Assembly: GCA_028282785.1 (NCBI GenBank)
Contig: JANQHE010000071.1
Coordinates: 68,423 to 122,240 of the forward strand
Source: Bacteroidales bacterium
GTDB taxonomy: Bacteria; Bacteroidota; Bacteroidia; Bacteroidales; UBA12077
Length of the DNA: 53,818 nt
Direction of reading: 5' to 3'
Shown: one piece after another, positions 36,458 through 44,633 of the stretch
Layout: the number at the start of each line of letters is the position of its first letter
Position numbering within the stretch: position 1 is the stretch's first letter
Made by a program: the position numbers and the translations under genes
Notes under the pieces: model-generated
What the model was told of the DNA's origin: nothing
Databases searched by the model: none
Seen by the model: only the letters and a program-made list of their open reading frames with translations

Positions 36458-36662
36458 TGATAATTTAGATAAGAACTTGTCTCTATTGATAAACATTTAA
36501 ATATACCCTGAATTTTCTGCAGGAGGATTTATTCTTCCTAGATTGAAAACGGGTAGAATAGATTACTGTTTTTATGGTTGTTCTTATTGGGCAGGGTGAA
36601 AGAACAGAAGAAGAACAGTTAATATTTTTAATGCATTACATGAGAAAGAAAGTGGAAAATGT
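36458..36662 (+). pseudogene. Degraded relic of an M19 dipeptidase gene
   Basis: Fragments match the N-terminal third of the intact dipeptidase at 39366: SIDKHLNIP-stop against SIDTHSDTP, then after a deletion LPRLKTGRID against FPRMKAGKLD, then a stretch equivalent to GQGERTEE, then one matching FNALH. There are at least one frameshift, in-frame stops and two internal deletions. The zinc motif HSD has become HLN. It reads in the same direction as the intact gene and is followed 18 bp later by a pcm relic. Seen directly by comparing the two stretches by eye. Confidence 0.75.
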
Positions 36663-36680
36663 TTATTCAATAGAGAAGGA

Positions 36681-36793
36681 GTATTGCTCAGGAGCTAGTT
36701 TTCATTGAAAAAAAGAAAGGCAAATTAATTAGAAAACAAGTTAGTTCATTTCGTTTTGTACCAATGGCTCGTAATGATGGGAAAGATTATTAA
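36681..36793 (+). pseudogene. Relic of the 3' end of pcm
   Basis: These 113 bp align without gaps to the last 113 bp of pcm (29408-29520), differing at about 15 positions by eye. The reading frame is kept, with ELVFIEKKKGKLIRKQVSS against ELVLIEKREGKLIRKQVSS, down to the stop codon. Nothing of the 5' part remains. The retained frame and mainly conservative changes imply the copy once was functional or copied from a functional relative. It lies 54 bp before the S9 peptidase start. Confidence 0.85.
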
Positions 36794-36847
36794 ACTTTTT
36801 AGTTTTTTTTACGTCTATTAGGAAATCTTAATTAAAAAAACACTTTT

Positions 36848-39265
36848 ATGAAAAAATTTTTAGTATTAACCTTATTAAGCACAATACTGTTTAGTGCTTA
36901 CAGTCAAATCGACCTTAAATATCAGGCTCCTCCACAAGAAATTATGGAATTAGCTGACGTGAAACTACCACCTTTTGTAAGAATGAATGAAGAAGGTACA
37001 TATGCAATATTATTGTACAGAAATCAATACAAAAGTATTGAAGAACTTTCCGAAACAGAACTAAGGTTAGGCGGACTTAGAATCAATCCGGTCACAAATA
37101 TTTACAGTAGAACCCGTTATTATAATAAAATTGCTGTTTTAGATGTAAATAAAGGAAAAGATGCCAGTATTGAAAATCTACCTGAAAAAGTAAGGTTATC
37201 TAATTTTTCATGGTCGCCTGATCAGGCTAAAATGGCCTTTACTAACACTACCCTTAAAGGAGTAGAGTTGTGGGTTTTAGATATAAAAAAGGCTTCAGCT
37301 ACAAAACTTACGGAAGACAATCTAAATGCAAATGCAGGAATCCCCTATGAATGGTTTCAGGATGGTTCTGCATTATTAGTTAAAACATTACCGAAAGATA
37401 AAAAAGAATTAATTAATAAAACAATTACTGTTCCGACCGGGCCAACAGTTTCTATAAACGAGGGACAGAAAGCTCAAAATAGAACCTACCAGGACTTACT
37501 TAAGGATAAAAGTGATGAGTTTAACTTTGAACAGTTGGTAAGATCCGATATTTATAAAGTTGATCTAAAAGGAAATAAATCACTTTGGAAAGAAACAGCA
37601 ATGTATCGTCAGTTAAATTTTTCTCCTGATGGGAATTATATTTTAGTAACTACCATTGAAAGACCATTTTCCTATATAGTTCCTTATTACAGATTTCCGC
37701 AAACTACAATGATCTATAATAAGGACGGTAAGGAAGTTAAAAAAATATTAGAAGTACCTTTAATTGAGGAATTACCAAAAGGATTTATGGCTGAACGTAA
37801 AGGAATGAGAGAGCTTGATTGGAGAGCAGACAAACCTGCTACTTTATATTGGGCAGAAGTTTTAGATGAAGGTGATCCGGAAGTAAAAGTTGAATATCGC
37901 GATGAGATTTTTGAATTAGATGCTCCATTTACTGCTGAAAAAAGAAGCTTACTAAAAACTAAGAACAGATTTTATCAGTTGAATTGGGGGAATGACAAAA
38001 TGGCCATTGCAGTTGATTTTTGGTGGAATAACAGGAATGTAAAGGCATATGTTTTTAATCCATCAGATTCTAAACAAGAACCGGAAATTATTCAGGATTA
38101 CAATTATCAAGATCGTTATAATGATCCTGGAAGCCCTCAAATGGTAAGAAATAAATATGGTAAAAACGTACTTCTACTTGAAGGCAGTAATATGTTCTTA
38201 CTTGGTGATGGTTACTCTGATGAAGGCATTAGACCGTTTATTGACGAATTTAATCTTGAAACTAAAGAATCTAACAGATTATGGCAAGCTGACGGAAAAG
38301 AAACTTTAGAAAGTATTTATGATATAAAAGATTTAAAGGAGGGAAAAATTTTAACACGCATTGAATCCAAAAGTAAATACCCGAATTATTATTTCAGAAA
38401 TATTAAAACCGGTGATGTAAATCCTGTTACTCAATTTGAAAATCCGTTTAAAAGTTTACAGGGAGTTCATAAAGAAGTAATAAAATATAAACGTGACGAT
38501 GGCCTGGAGCTATCAGGTACATTGTATTTACCAATCGGCTATGAAAAAGGGAAAAAATATCCTATGGTTATGTGGGCATATCCCGAAGAATTTAAGGATA
38601 AAAGTACAGCCGGACAAGTAACTTCATCTCAACATGAGTTTGTTTATCCGTGGTATGGTTCACCAGTTTTCTGGGTAGCACGTGGCTACGTTGTACTTGA
38701 TGATGCTTCTTTCCCGGTTGTTGGCGAAGGTGAAGAAGAACCTAATGATTCATTTATTCCACAGTTGGTTGCAAATGGGAAAGCTGCTATCGATGCTGTT
38801 GATAAATTGGGATATATTGATAGAAATAAAGTTGCCGTTGGTGGCCACTCTTATGGCGCATTTATGACCGCAAACCTTTTAACTCATTCAAATGATTATG
38901 CTGCCGGTATTGCCAGAAGCGGAGCTTATAACAGAACTTTAACACCATTCGGATTCCAGTCGGAAGAAAGAAACTATTGGGAAGCACCCGAGATTTACTA
39001 TGAAATGTCTCCGTTTATGCATGCCGATGAAATGAAAACTCCTTTATTGCTTATCCATGGAGCAGCTGACAATAATTCCGGAACATACACCATGCAAAGT
39101 GAGCGTTATTTTAATGCTTTAAAAGGATTAGGAGCAACTGTTCGTTTAGTTCTTCTTCCAAAAGAAAGTCATGGTTATGTGGCAAGAGAATCGGTTTTAC
39201 ATATGCTTTGGGAACAAGATCAGTGGCTGGAGAAATATGTTAAAAACAGAGAATTAAACAAATAA
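36848..39265 (+). CDS. S9 family serine peptidase (prolyl oligopeptidase type)
   Basis: Exported 805-residue peptidase. Signal peptide to about 20 (FSAYSQ), then a beta-propeller to about 545, then an alpha/beta-hydrolase catalytic domain. The triad is Ser668 in GGHSYGAF, Asp741 in HGAADNNSG and His775 in KESHGYV. The arrangement resembles glutamyl- or acylaminoacyl-peptidase-like S9 enzymes of Bacteroidota. It probably releases peptides or dipeptides in the periplasm, which the next gene, an M19 dipeptidase, could finish. A strong terminator separates the two genes, so they are not a simple operon. Confidence 0.93.
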   Translation: MKKFLVLTLLSTILFSAYSQIDLKYQAPPQEIMELADVKLPPFVRMNEEGTYAILLYRNQYKSIEELSETELRLGGLRINPVTNIYSRTRYYNKIAVLDVNKGKDASIENLPEKVRLSNFSWSPDQAKMAFTNTTLKGVELWVLDIKKASATKLTEDNLNANAGIPYEWFQDGSALLVKTLPKDKKELINKTITVPTGPTVSINEGQKAQNRTYQDLLKDKSDEFNFEQLVRSDIYKVDLKGNKSLWKETAMYRQLNFSPDGNYILVTTIERPFSYIVPYYRFPQTTMIYNKDGKEVKKILEVPLIEELPKGFMAERKGMRELDWRADKPATLYWAEVLDEGDPEVKVEYRDEIFELDAPFTAEKRSLLKTKNRFYQLNWGNDKMAIAVDFWWNNRNVKAYVFNPSDSKQEPEIIQDYNYQDRYNDPGSPQMVRNKYGKNVLLLEGSNMFLLGDGYSDEGIRPFIDEFNLETKESNRLWQADGKETLESIYDIKDLKEGKILTRIESKSKYPNYYFRNIKTGDVNPVTQFENPFKSLQGVHKEVIKYKRDDGLELSGTLYLPIGYEKGKKYPMVMWAYPEEFKDKSTAGQVTSSQHEFVYPWYGSPVFWVARGYVVLDDASFPVVGEGEEEPNDSFIPQLVANGKAAIDAVDKLGYIDRNKVAVGGHSYGAFMTANLLTHSNDYAAGIARSGAYNRTLTPFGFQSEERNYWEAPEIYYEMSPFMHADEMKTPLLLIHGAADNNSGTYTMQSERYFNALKGLGATVRLVLLPKESHGYVARESVLHMLWEQDQWLEKYVKNRELNK

Positions 39266-39271
39266 TGGAAA

Positions 39272-39299
39272 AGAGCTGCTTTTTTGCAGCTCTTTTTTT
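39272..39299 (+). terminator. Rho-independent terminator after S9 peptidase
   Basis: AGAGCTGC (39272-39279) pairs with GCAGCTCT (39286-39293) across six T, followed by seven T. Six bases after the peptidase stop codon. Confidence 0.9.
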
Positions 39300-39365
39300 C
39301 TTTAGCAATTAAACATTTTAAGATTCATTTCGTCTAAGCATGTATACTTTAAAAATTCCAAATAG

Positions 39366-40580
39366 ATGAAATTTAAGAACCTTTTAAGCCTTTTGGCTAT
39401 TATACTTTTGTTTATTTCTTGCGAGCAAGATTTGAATAAAAAAGCAGATAAAATCCATAAAGAAATCATTTCAATAGATACTCATTCCGATACACCTTTA
39501 AATTTTTTAGATGAAGATTTTGATATTGGTAAATGGAACAATTTTGATTCGACCCATTCAAGAATTGATTTTCCCCGTATGAAAGCCGGTAAATTAGATG
39601 CAGCATTTATGGCAGTTTTTATAGGACAAGGTGAAAGAACCGAAGAAGGGAATTTAAAGGCAAAAAACAGAGCCATAAAAATATTCAATGCATTGCATGA
39701 TAAAGTTGGAAAATACCCTGAACAGGCCGAAATTGCTTATAAATCAAACGATGTATACGAAATAAAAAGAAAAGGTAAAAGTACAGTTTATATAGGAGTT
39801 GAAAATGGATACCCTATTGGAAATGATATTAATAACGTTAAAGAATTTTATGATTTAGGAGCAAGATATATTACACTATGCCATACCAGGAACAATGATA
39901 TATGCGATTCATCAACCGATAAAAAGGGAGCAGAATTTAACGGTTTAAGCGAGTTTGGGGAAGAAGTTGTAAAAGAAATGAATCGTTTGGGAATGATAAT
40001 AGATGTTTCCCATATTTCCGATTCTGCTTACTTTGATGTACTAAAACTTTCCAAAACTCCTATTATTGCCTCACATTCCAGTGTTAGAGCTATTTGCAAT
40101 AGCCCGAGAAACTTTTCTGATGAAATGTTATATGCTTTAAAAGAAAACGGAGGTGTAATTCAAATCTGTATATTAAGCGATTATATTAAAAAACCAAAAC
40201 CATATCCTGAAAGAGATTCAGCATTTAAAGCTTTAAGAGTTAAATGGAAAGGCTATCAGGGATTAACTGAAGAACAATATAATCAGGCGAGTAAAGAATG
40301 GCGGGCATTACAGATTAAATATCCTAAGGAATTAGCAACAGTAGCCGATGCCGTAGATCACATAGATTATGTTGTAAATAAAATAGGGATCGATTATGTC
40401 GGTATCGGAACAGATTTTGATGGAGGAGGAGGGTTAGCAGATTGCAGAGATGCAAGTGAATTGAAGAATTTTACCATTGAATTATTAAAAAGGGGATATA
40501 CCAAAGAAGAAATAAAGAAGATATGGGGTGAAAACTTTCTTAGGGTTTTCAGAGAAGTTGAAAAGGTAGCTGAATTGTAA
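39366..40580 (+). CDS. M19 family membrane dipeptidase, lipoprotein
   Basis: Predicted zinc dipeptidase of the renal dipeptidase family, lipid-anchored by its leader (LLFISC, Cys about 19). Zinc-site elements: His40 and Asp42 in SIDTHSDTPLNF, a Glu in YIGVENGYPIG, and the His of IIDVSHISDSAYFDV; IIASHSSVRAICNSPRN and DYVGIGTDFDGGGGLADC are also family-typical. Length 404 is normal. It lies 100 bp after the S9 peptidase; the pair plausibly act in sequence on peptides. A degraded second copy of its 5' part lies at 36458-36662. Confidence 0.93.
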   Translation: MKFKNLLSLLAIILLFISCEQDLNKKADKIHKEIISIDTHSDTPLNFLDEDFDIGKWNNFDSTHSRIDFPRMKAGKLDAAFMAVFIGQGERTEEGNLKAKNRAIKIFNALHDKVGKYPEQAEIAYKSNDVYEIKRKGKSTVYIGVENGYPIGNDINNVKEFYDLGARYITLCHTRNNDICDSSTDKKGAEFNGLSEFGEEVVKEMNRLGMIIDVSHISDSAYFDVLKLSKTPIIASHSSVRAICNSPRNFSDEMLYALKENGGVIQICILSDYIKKPKPYPERDSAFKALRVKWKGYQGLTEEQYNQASKEWRALQIKYPKELATVADAVDHIDYVVNKIGIDYVGIGTDFDGGGGLADCRDASELKNFTIELLKRGYTKEEIKKIWGENFLRVFREVEKVAEL

Positions 40581-40600
40581 TCTTAAAAATGTAATATATG

Positions 40601-40640
40601 AAACTTCCAATGTTAATAAAACACGGGAAGTTTTTGTATT
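40601..40640 (+). terminator. Terminator after M19 dipeptidase
   Basis: AAACTTCC (40601-40608) pairs with GGAAGTTT (40626-40633) over a 17-base loop; TTGTATTTTT follows. It sits 21 bp after the stop. Confidence 0.75.
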
Positions 40641-40663
40641 TTTAAGTTTTAATTCCGTAACAA

Positions 40664-41470
40664 ATGGCTTCTTTTAGAAAAAAACTTTATCAAATAATAT
40701 TTGGTACCGAAACTAAACTGGGACGTTTATTCGACATTGTTTTATTGTGGGCAATTCTTTTAAGTATATCCATTGTCATATTTGAAAGTTTAAAGTCCTT
40801 AAGAACAGAATATTCTTCTTTTTTTATTTATTCCGAGTGGTTTTTTACCATTCTTTTTACCATTGAATATTTTACCAGGATATGGATTTCTCCAAAACCA
40901 TTTAAGTATATTTTTAGCTTTTTAGGATTAGTCGACCTTTTATCAATTATTCCAACATATCTAAGTTTAGCATTAACAGGAACTCATTATTTAGTGGTTA
41001 TTAGAGCTATACGTCTATTACGTGTTTTTCGTATTTTAAAGCTTAACTATTTCCTTAATCAAGGAGATATAATTGCTAAAGCGTTAAAATCAAGTATAAA
41101 AAAAATAGGGGTTTTTCTATTTGCAATACTAAATATTGTGATAATAATTGGCGCTGCTATGTATGTAATTGAAGGCGAAGGAAATGGTTTTGATAGTATT
41201 CCACGAAGTATTTACTGGGCAATTGTGACAATTACTACGGTTGGCTATGGTGATATTTCTCCTCAAACTTCTCTCGGTCAATTTGTTTCTTCAATTATAA
41301 TGATCGTAGGATATGCAATCATAGCAGTACCAACAGGAATTGTATCATCGGAAATAACCCGGCAACAACTTAATAAGGAAAAACTTAAATGCAACAACTG
41401 CAAGTATGAAATTAGTTATGATCATAAGTTTTGTCCAAATTGTGGAAAAAATCTCAAACTCAATAACTAG
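40664..41470 (+). CDS. Voltage-gated K+ channel with C-terminal zinc ribbon
   Basis: Inner-membrane six-segment channel of the Kv type. Segment 4 has regularly spaced Arg (VIRAIRLLRVFRILKL) for voltage sensing, and the pore filter is TVGYGD (about 191-196). After segment 6 (IVGYAIIAVPTGIVSSE) comes a short cytoplasmic tail with CNNC-x11-CPNC, a zinc-ribbon knuckle that ends the protein. Length 268. Kv channels of this small size occur in many bacteria, and some also carry such a ribbon; its role here is unknown. It is probably monocistronic. Confidence 0.93.
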   Translation: MASFRKKLYQIIFGTETKLGRLFDIVLLWAILLSISIVIFESLKSLRTEYSSFFIYSEWFFTILFTIEYFTRIWISPKPFKYIFSFLGLVDLLSIIPTYLSLALTGTHYLVVIRAIRLLRVFRILKLNYFLNQGDIIAKALKSSIKKIGVFLFAILNIVIIIGAAMYVIEGEGNGFDSIPRSIYWAIVTITTVGYGDISPQTSLGQFVSSIIMIVGYAIIAVPTGIVSSEITRQQLNKEKLKCNNCKYEISYDHKFCPNCGKNLKLNN

Positions 41471-41546
41471 TCTTTTTTCTTGTAACCGTATTTTTTGTAT
41501 ATTAGGATTTCAATTAAACTAATCATTTACAATAAAACCAACCACT

Positions 41547-41822
41547 ATGAAAAAAGTATTTTTATTTGGAGCTTTAGCTTTATTCGCTGCAGGAACTATT
41601 TTTACCGTTATTTCATGTGATGAAGATAATCCTATAAACTGTACTCAAAAAGCGGCTGAGTATACTGAAGCAGCTGCTAATTATTTAGAGGATGATAGTG
41701 ATGCGAATTGCAACACTTTAAAAAATGCTATTGAAGATTATCTTGACACGGACTGCCCATTATTAACGGATGCACTTAGGACCTCACTGCAAGTAGAACT
41801 TGAAGCATTACCATGCTATTGA
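41547..41822 (+). CDS. Small Cys-rich lipoprotein, unknown
   Basis: A 91-residue protein with a hydrophobic leader and a lipobox-like IFTVISC (Cys24). The mature part is acidic, helical-looking, and carries five further Cys (NCTQ, DANCN, TDCPL, ALPCY) that could form disulfides. Amphipathic Ala/Glu stretches alternate. I know no family. It has its own strong terminator (41841-41870) and an intergenic upstream region, so it looks like a one-gene unit. Confidence 0.72.
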   Translation: MKKVFLFGALALFAAGTIFTVISCDEDNPINCTQKAAEYTEAAANYLEDDSDANCNTLKNAIEDYLDTDCPLLTDALRTSLQVELEALPCY

Positions 41823-41840
41823 TGTATAGTTATGAAATAG

Positions 41841-41870
41841 AACCTCGATTTATTTCGAGGTTTTTTATTT
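41841..41870 (+). terminator. Terminator after the small lipoprotein
   Basis: AACCTCGA (41841-41848) pairs with TCGAGGTT (41855-41862), six-base loop, followed by TTTTATTTT. Strong plus-strand signal. Confidence 0.88.
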
Positions 41871-42035
41871 TGCCATCCTCACAATTCTTGGGGTAAATTT
41901 GGCAACGACTTCAACCAGGTCCTTTTGATATTCCATATTTTTTTACGTCTTTTTATGCCCAGGTGGTTTCATCCGTATTTTCTGAATAACGTAAGATTTT
42001 ATTTAGATTCCGGATGCAAAATTTATGATTAAAAA

Positions 42036-42063
42036 ACCGGACTTGTTAAGCCCGGTTATGAGT
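42036..42063 (-). terminator. Hairpin after the BlaR1-like gene
   Basis: On the minus strand, just after the M56 gene stop, ACCGGGCTT and AAGTCCGGT form a stem (one mismatch) followed by TTTTTTAATC. This is a plausible terminator of the blaI-blaR1-like operon. Between it and the plus-strand terminator at 41841 I see only a short Lys-rich minus-strand frame that I do not call. Confidence 0.6.
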
Positions 42064-43983
42064 TTATTTTTCTTCCAGTTCCAGTTCCTCTAGTTCTTCT
42101 AATTTTTCCTGCAATTCCTTGATAATTTCTTGCTTGTCGTTTTCTTCAAAAGATCTTAGACTTTCCTCAATTCTTATTTGAATTTTTTCTTTATCAATAT
42201 TAACAAGTTCCTCTTGGACTCTTTGCATTTCTTTTTCAATGGCCTCCATATCAATACTTTCTCTAATAGCTTCATGCGTTTTTTCCATTTCAATTCTGAC
42301 TTCTTCCAGATCAATATTGATTTCTCCAAGTTCATCCATACTGAAATCCATAGCAAAGTCAAAATCAAAATTAAAATCAAGATCAAGATCTTCCAAATGT
42401 TCTATACTCATTTCAACCTCTTTCATAATATCTTCTACATCAATCATTTCAACTTTTTTCATGGCTTTAGTCATTTCTTCCTGAATTTCAGCAACGTCGA
42501 TATGAACATTTTTCATCGCTTCTTCTACTTCCTTATGAATATGCTCGTAGTCAATTTCTTCTATATCTTTCATAGCTTCTCGAATGTCCTCTTTTGCTTC
42601 TTCCAAATCGCTTATCGTTTCATCTATTTCATCCTGGTATTTCGAATAATCCTTTTCAGGAATTTTTTCTCCATCAACATACAGATCATAAGTTTTTCCA
42701 TTTTTTATCTTAAACTCAATTTGATGTTTGGTTCCATTCTTTCTATATGTTTTAGTAATTTTATTATCATCAATCTCAATTTCATCATGATATTTACCTT
42801 TTTTAAATCTTAAAGTATCTTTCTTAAATTCCGCTAAATCAACAACAGGTTTTAAATCTTTCTTAGTGTTCTGATTTTTAGTTGCTTCCAATGTGTTGCT
42901 TTTACTATTTAGTACTGTCGGATAATCATACGTTTTAGCAGAATATGTAAATGATAAGGCTAAAACACCAGATAATATAACAACAGCGGCAATAATTCTA
43001 TCGATAAGGTTTGATTTTACTTTTGGTTTCATAATTAATCGTTTTATTCTGTTTAATAAATATTTTTTCTTACCTGAAAAAGCAACCGCGGAATAATGCT
43101 TTCTAAAAGTAAGTTCTTGTACGGAAACCAGTGCTTTTGCATAAACCATTGACTCTCGACATACAGTTAATGCCATGTCATCGCAACAATTTTCTCTCTC
43201 CTTTCTAATTTGATTGGAGATATACCAGACTGCCGGATGAAAGAAAAACAAGGTTTCAATAATAGTTTGTAATACATTTAAAATATAATCGTTACGTCTA
43301 ATATGAGCAATTTCATGAGCTATAATCGCTTCAATTTGGTTAAATGGCATTTGTGTTAACATTTCCACAGGGATTATCACAACCGGCTTAAAATAACCAA
43401 TAACCATCGGGATTTTTATCAAATGAGATTCTATATATCTTATTGTTCTGTTAACTTTTAGATAGCTCTGAATAGTTTGAAAGCTTTGAGTCCATTTTTC
43501 AGAAACATCATTAGTGCCAATAAATTTCAATCGGTTAGAATAAATAAACCCCAGAATAAACTTTAAAACAAAAATAAAAAGTCCGATAATCCAAACATTC
43601 ACAACAATTGGAAAGTACTTATCAATTTTTATTAATTCATTTTTTAGACCTGATATGAATTGATTCGATACTATTGTTCTATTTTCTACTTTTAATTCAA
43701 TCGACAATAATTCATTTTCAGTATAATTTTGATCAATCTTAAACTGTTGATCGGAAAGTTCAGTATTAAAATTGTTGTTAAAATTATATACGGATAAACC
43801 TACAAATATTAATAAGCTCGAAAATGTAATTAGATATCTAATATGGGCTGTTTTATTTCTTAAAACCCACAATAGTAGTCCTAAAAAAACAGCAATAACA
43901 AATCCTTGCCATATTATATGAAAAAGACTCCAGCCTAAGGCGTTAATTAATTTGTCACTTAAGATTTCTGAAAATAAATTCAT
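42064..43983 (-). CDS. BlaR1-like M56 metallopeptidase with acidic repeat tail
   Basis: Membrane-embedded sensor protease of the BlaR1/MecR1 family. Four hydrophobic segments in the first 150 residues; zinc-peptidase motif HEIAH at 223-227 with ENCCDDMAL further on. A membrane segment near 330-350 precedes an extracytoplasmic region. That region starts with a beta-rich part and from 469 has about three ~19-residue repeats of the form A-M-K-x-V-x-x-I-D-V-E-x-I-x-K-E-V-E, then an alternating LDLDFNFDFDF strip, then more coiled coil to 639. No penicillin-binding sensor domain is present, so the signal is not read by a beta-lactam-binding domain. It is coupled to blaI-like by 2 bp. Confidence 0.93.
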   Translation of the reverse strand: MNLFSEILSDKLINALGWSLFHIIWQGFVIAVFLGLLLWVLRNKTAHIRYLITFSSLLIFVGLSVYNFNNNFNTELSDQQFKIDQNYTENELLSIELKVENRTIVSNQFISGLKNELIKIDKYFPIVVNVWIIGLFIFVLKFILGFIYSNRLKFIGTNDVSEKWTQSFQTIQSYLKVNRTIRYIESHLIKIPMVIGYFKPVVIIPVEMLTQMPFNQIEAIIAHEIAHIRRNDYILNVLQTIIETLFFFHPAVWYISNQIRKERENCCDDMALTVCRESMVYAKALVSVQELTFRKHYSAVAFSGKKKYLLNRIKRLIMKPKVKSNLIDRIIAAVVILSGVLALSFTYSAKTYDYPTVLNSKSNTLEATKNQNTKKDLKPVVDLAEFKKDTLRFKKGKYHDEIEIDDNKITKTYRKNGTKHQIEFKIKNGKTYDLYVDGEKIPEKDYSKYQDEIDETISDLEEAKEDIREAMKDIEEIDYEHIHKEVEEAMKNVHIDVAEIQEEMTKAMKKVEMIDVEDIMKEVEMSIEHLEDLDLDFNFDFDFAMDFSMDELGEINIDLEEVRIEMEKTHEAIRESIDMEAIEKEMQRVQEELVNIDKEKIQIRIEESLRSFEENDKQEIIKELQEKLEELEELELEEK

Positions 43984-43985
43984 GG

Positions 43986-44384
43986 CTAATTAGCTTTATC
44001 TTGCTGGTTTTCAATTTTATTTATAAGATCTTTAATTTCGTTTAATTCCTTTTTACTTGGCTTATGGTTTCCTAAGGTTTGCATTACCAACTTCGAAGCA
44101 GATCCTGAAAAAGTCTTTTTCAAAAAACCATCCAGTAAACGGCTTTTTGTTTCATTCTCATCGATAGTAGGAGTGTAAATATGTTGTCTGTTTTCTTTAT
44201 TTACCTCAAGCATACCTTTTTCAGCCATAATTTGCATGATCTTTAAACTGGTTGTATAACCAACTTCCTTTTCTTCATTCTGTTTTTCATTTATAAACTT
44301 TACGGTAGAAGGTCCATGTTCCCATAAAAATTGCAATATTTCAAGTTCAGTTTCCGTAGGGTTGTATTTACTTTTTAAACTCAT
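43986..44384 (-). CDS. BlaI/MecI/CopY family repressor
   Basis: Winged-helix repressor normally cleaved by the partner M56 protease. I chose the start at 44384 (MSLKSKYNPTETELEILQFLW); an upstream in-frame ATG at 44441 would overlap the operator. NPTETELEILQFLWEHGPSTV is the family N-terminus, TSLKIMQIMAEKGMLEV the recognition region, and the helical C-terminus (FLKKTFSGSASKLVMQTLGNHKPSKKELNEIKDLI) provides dimerisation. 132 residues, normal. Three palindromic operators lie 36-108 bp upstream, so the operon is almost certainly autoregulated. The M56 gene follows after 2 bp. Confidence 0.95.
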   Translation of the reverse strand: MSLKSKYNPTETELEILQFLWEHGPSTVKFINEKQNEEKEVGYTTSLKIMQIMAEKGMLEVNKENRQHIYTPTIDENETKSRLLDGFLKKTFSGSASKLVMQTLGNHKPSKKELNEIKDLINKIENQQDKAN

Positions 44385-44419
44385 AGTATAAAGACGATTT
44401 GTTATATTAATCGATGCAT

Positions 44420-44435
44420 TACGAATAATTTCGTA
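44420..44435. promoter_or_regulatory. Operator 1 of the blaI-like operon (TACGA-N6-TCGTA)
   Basis: Exact 5-bp half sites with a six-base centre (ATAATT), 36 bp before the blaI-like start codon. Related to, but distinct from, the TACA/TGTA operators of classical BlaI. Confidence 0.75.
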
Positions 44436-44446
44436 AAACAAATATA

Positions 44447-44462
44447 TACGATATGTTTCGTA
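44447..44462. promoter_or_regulatory. Operator 2 of the blaI-like operon (TACGA-N6-TCGTA)
   Basis: Same half sites with centre TATGTT, 27 bp from operator 1 centre to centre. Confidence 0.75.
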
Positions 44463-44476
44463 CTTTCAAATTTTTC

Positions 44477-44492
44477 TACGATTATTTTCGTA
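44477..44492. promoter_or_regulatory. Operator 3 of the blaI-like operon (TACGA-N6-TCGTA)
   Basis: Same half sites with centre TTATTT, 30 bp from operator 2. Three exact sites in 73 bp argue for cooperative binding. It is also 142 bp from the plus-strand small gene at 44634, which may be co-regulated. Confidence 0.72.
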
Positions 44493-44633
44493 TTTAATTC
44501 GTTAAAATATGTTAAATATTTGATAATATTACTATTATAATTTATTCGATGATAATTGGGTTATTTAATTGATAAATTTTAATTTTAAGACGATAAAGAA
44601 AAGTTAAACCAAAATTAGTTAAATTAATGTGAT

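Noticed and set aside
41871-42035. Short Lys-rich minus-strand frame (EYQKDLVEVVAKFTPRIVRMAK)
   Set aside because: Begins only 22 codons before a stop and frames are broken upstream. Possible relic, but no family match, so not called.
42178-42813. Long plus-strand frame opposite the M56 tail
   Set aside because: Shadow of the acidic repeat region; its Phe/Ile-rich composition is the complement of the Glu/Lys codons.
42064-44384. blaI/blaR1-like pair as beta-lactam resistance
   Set aside because: No beta-lactamase or PBP2a-like gene nearby and no penicillin-binding sensor domain in the M56 protein.
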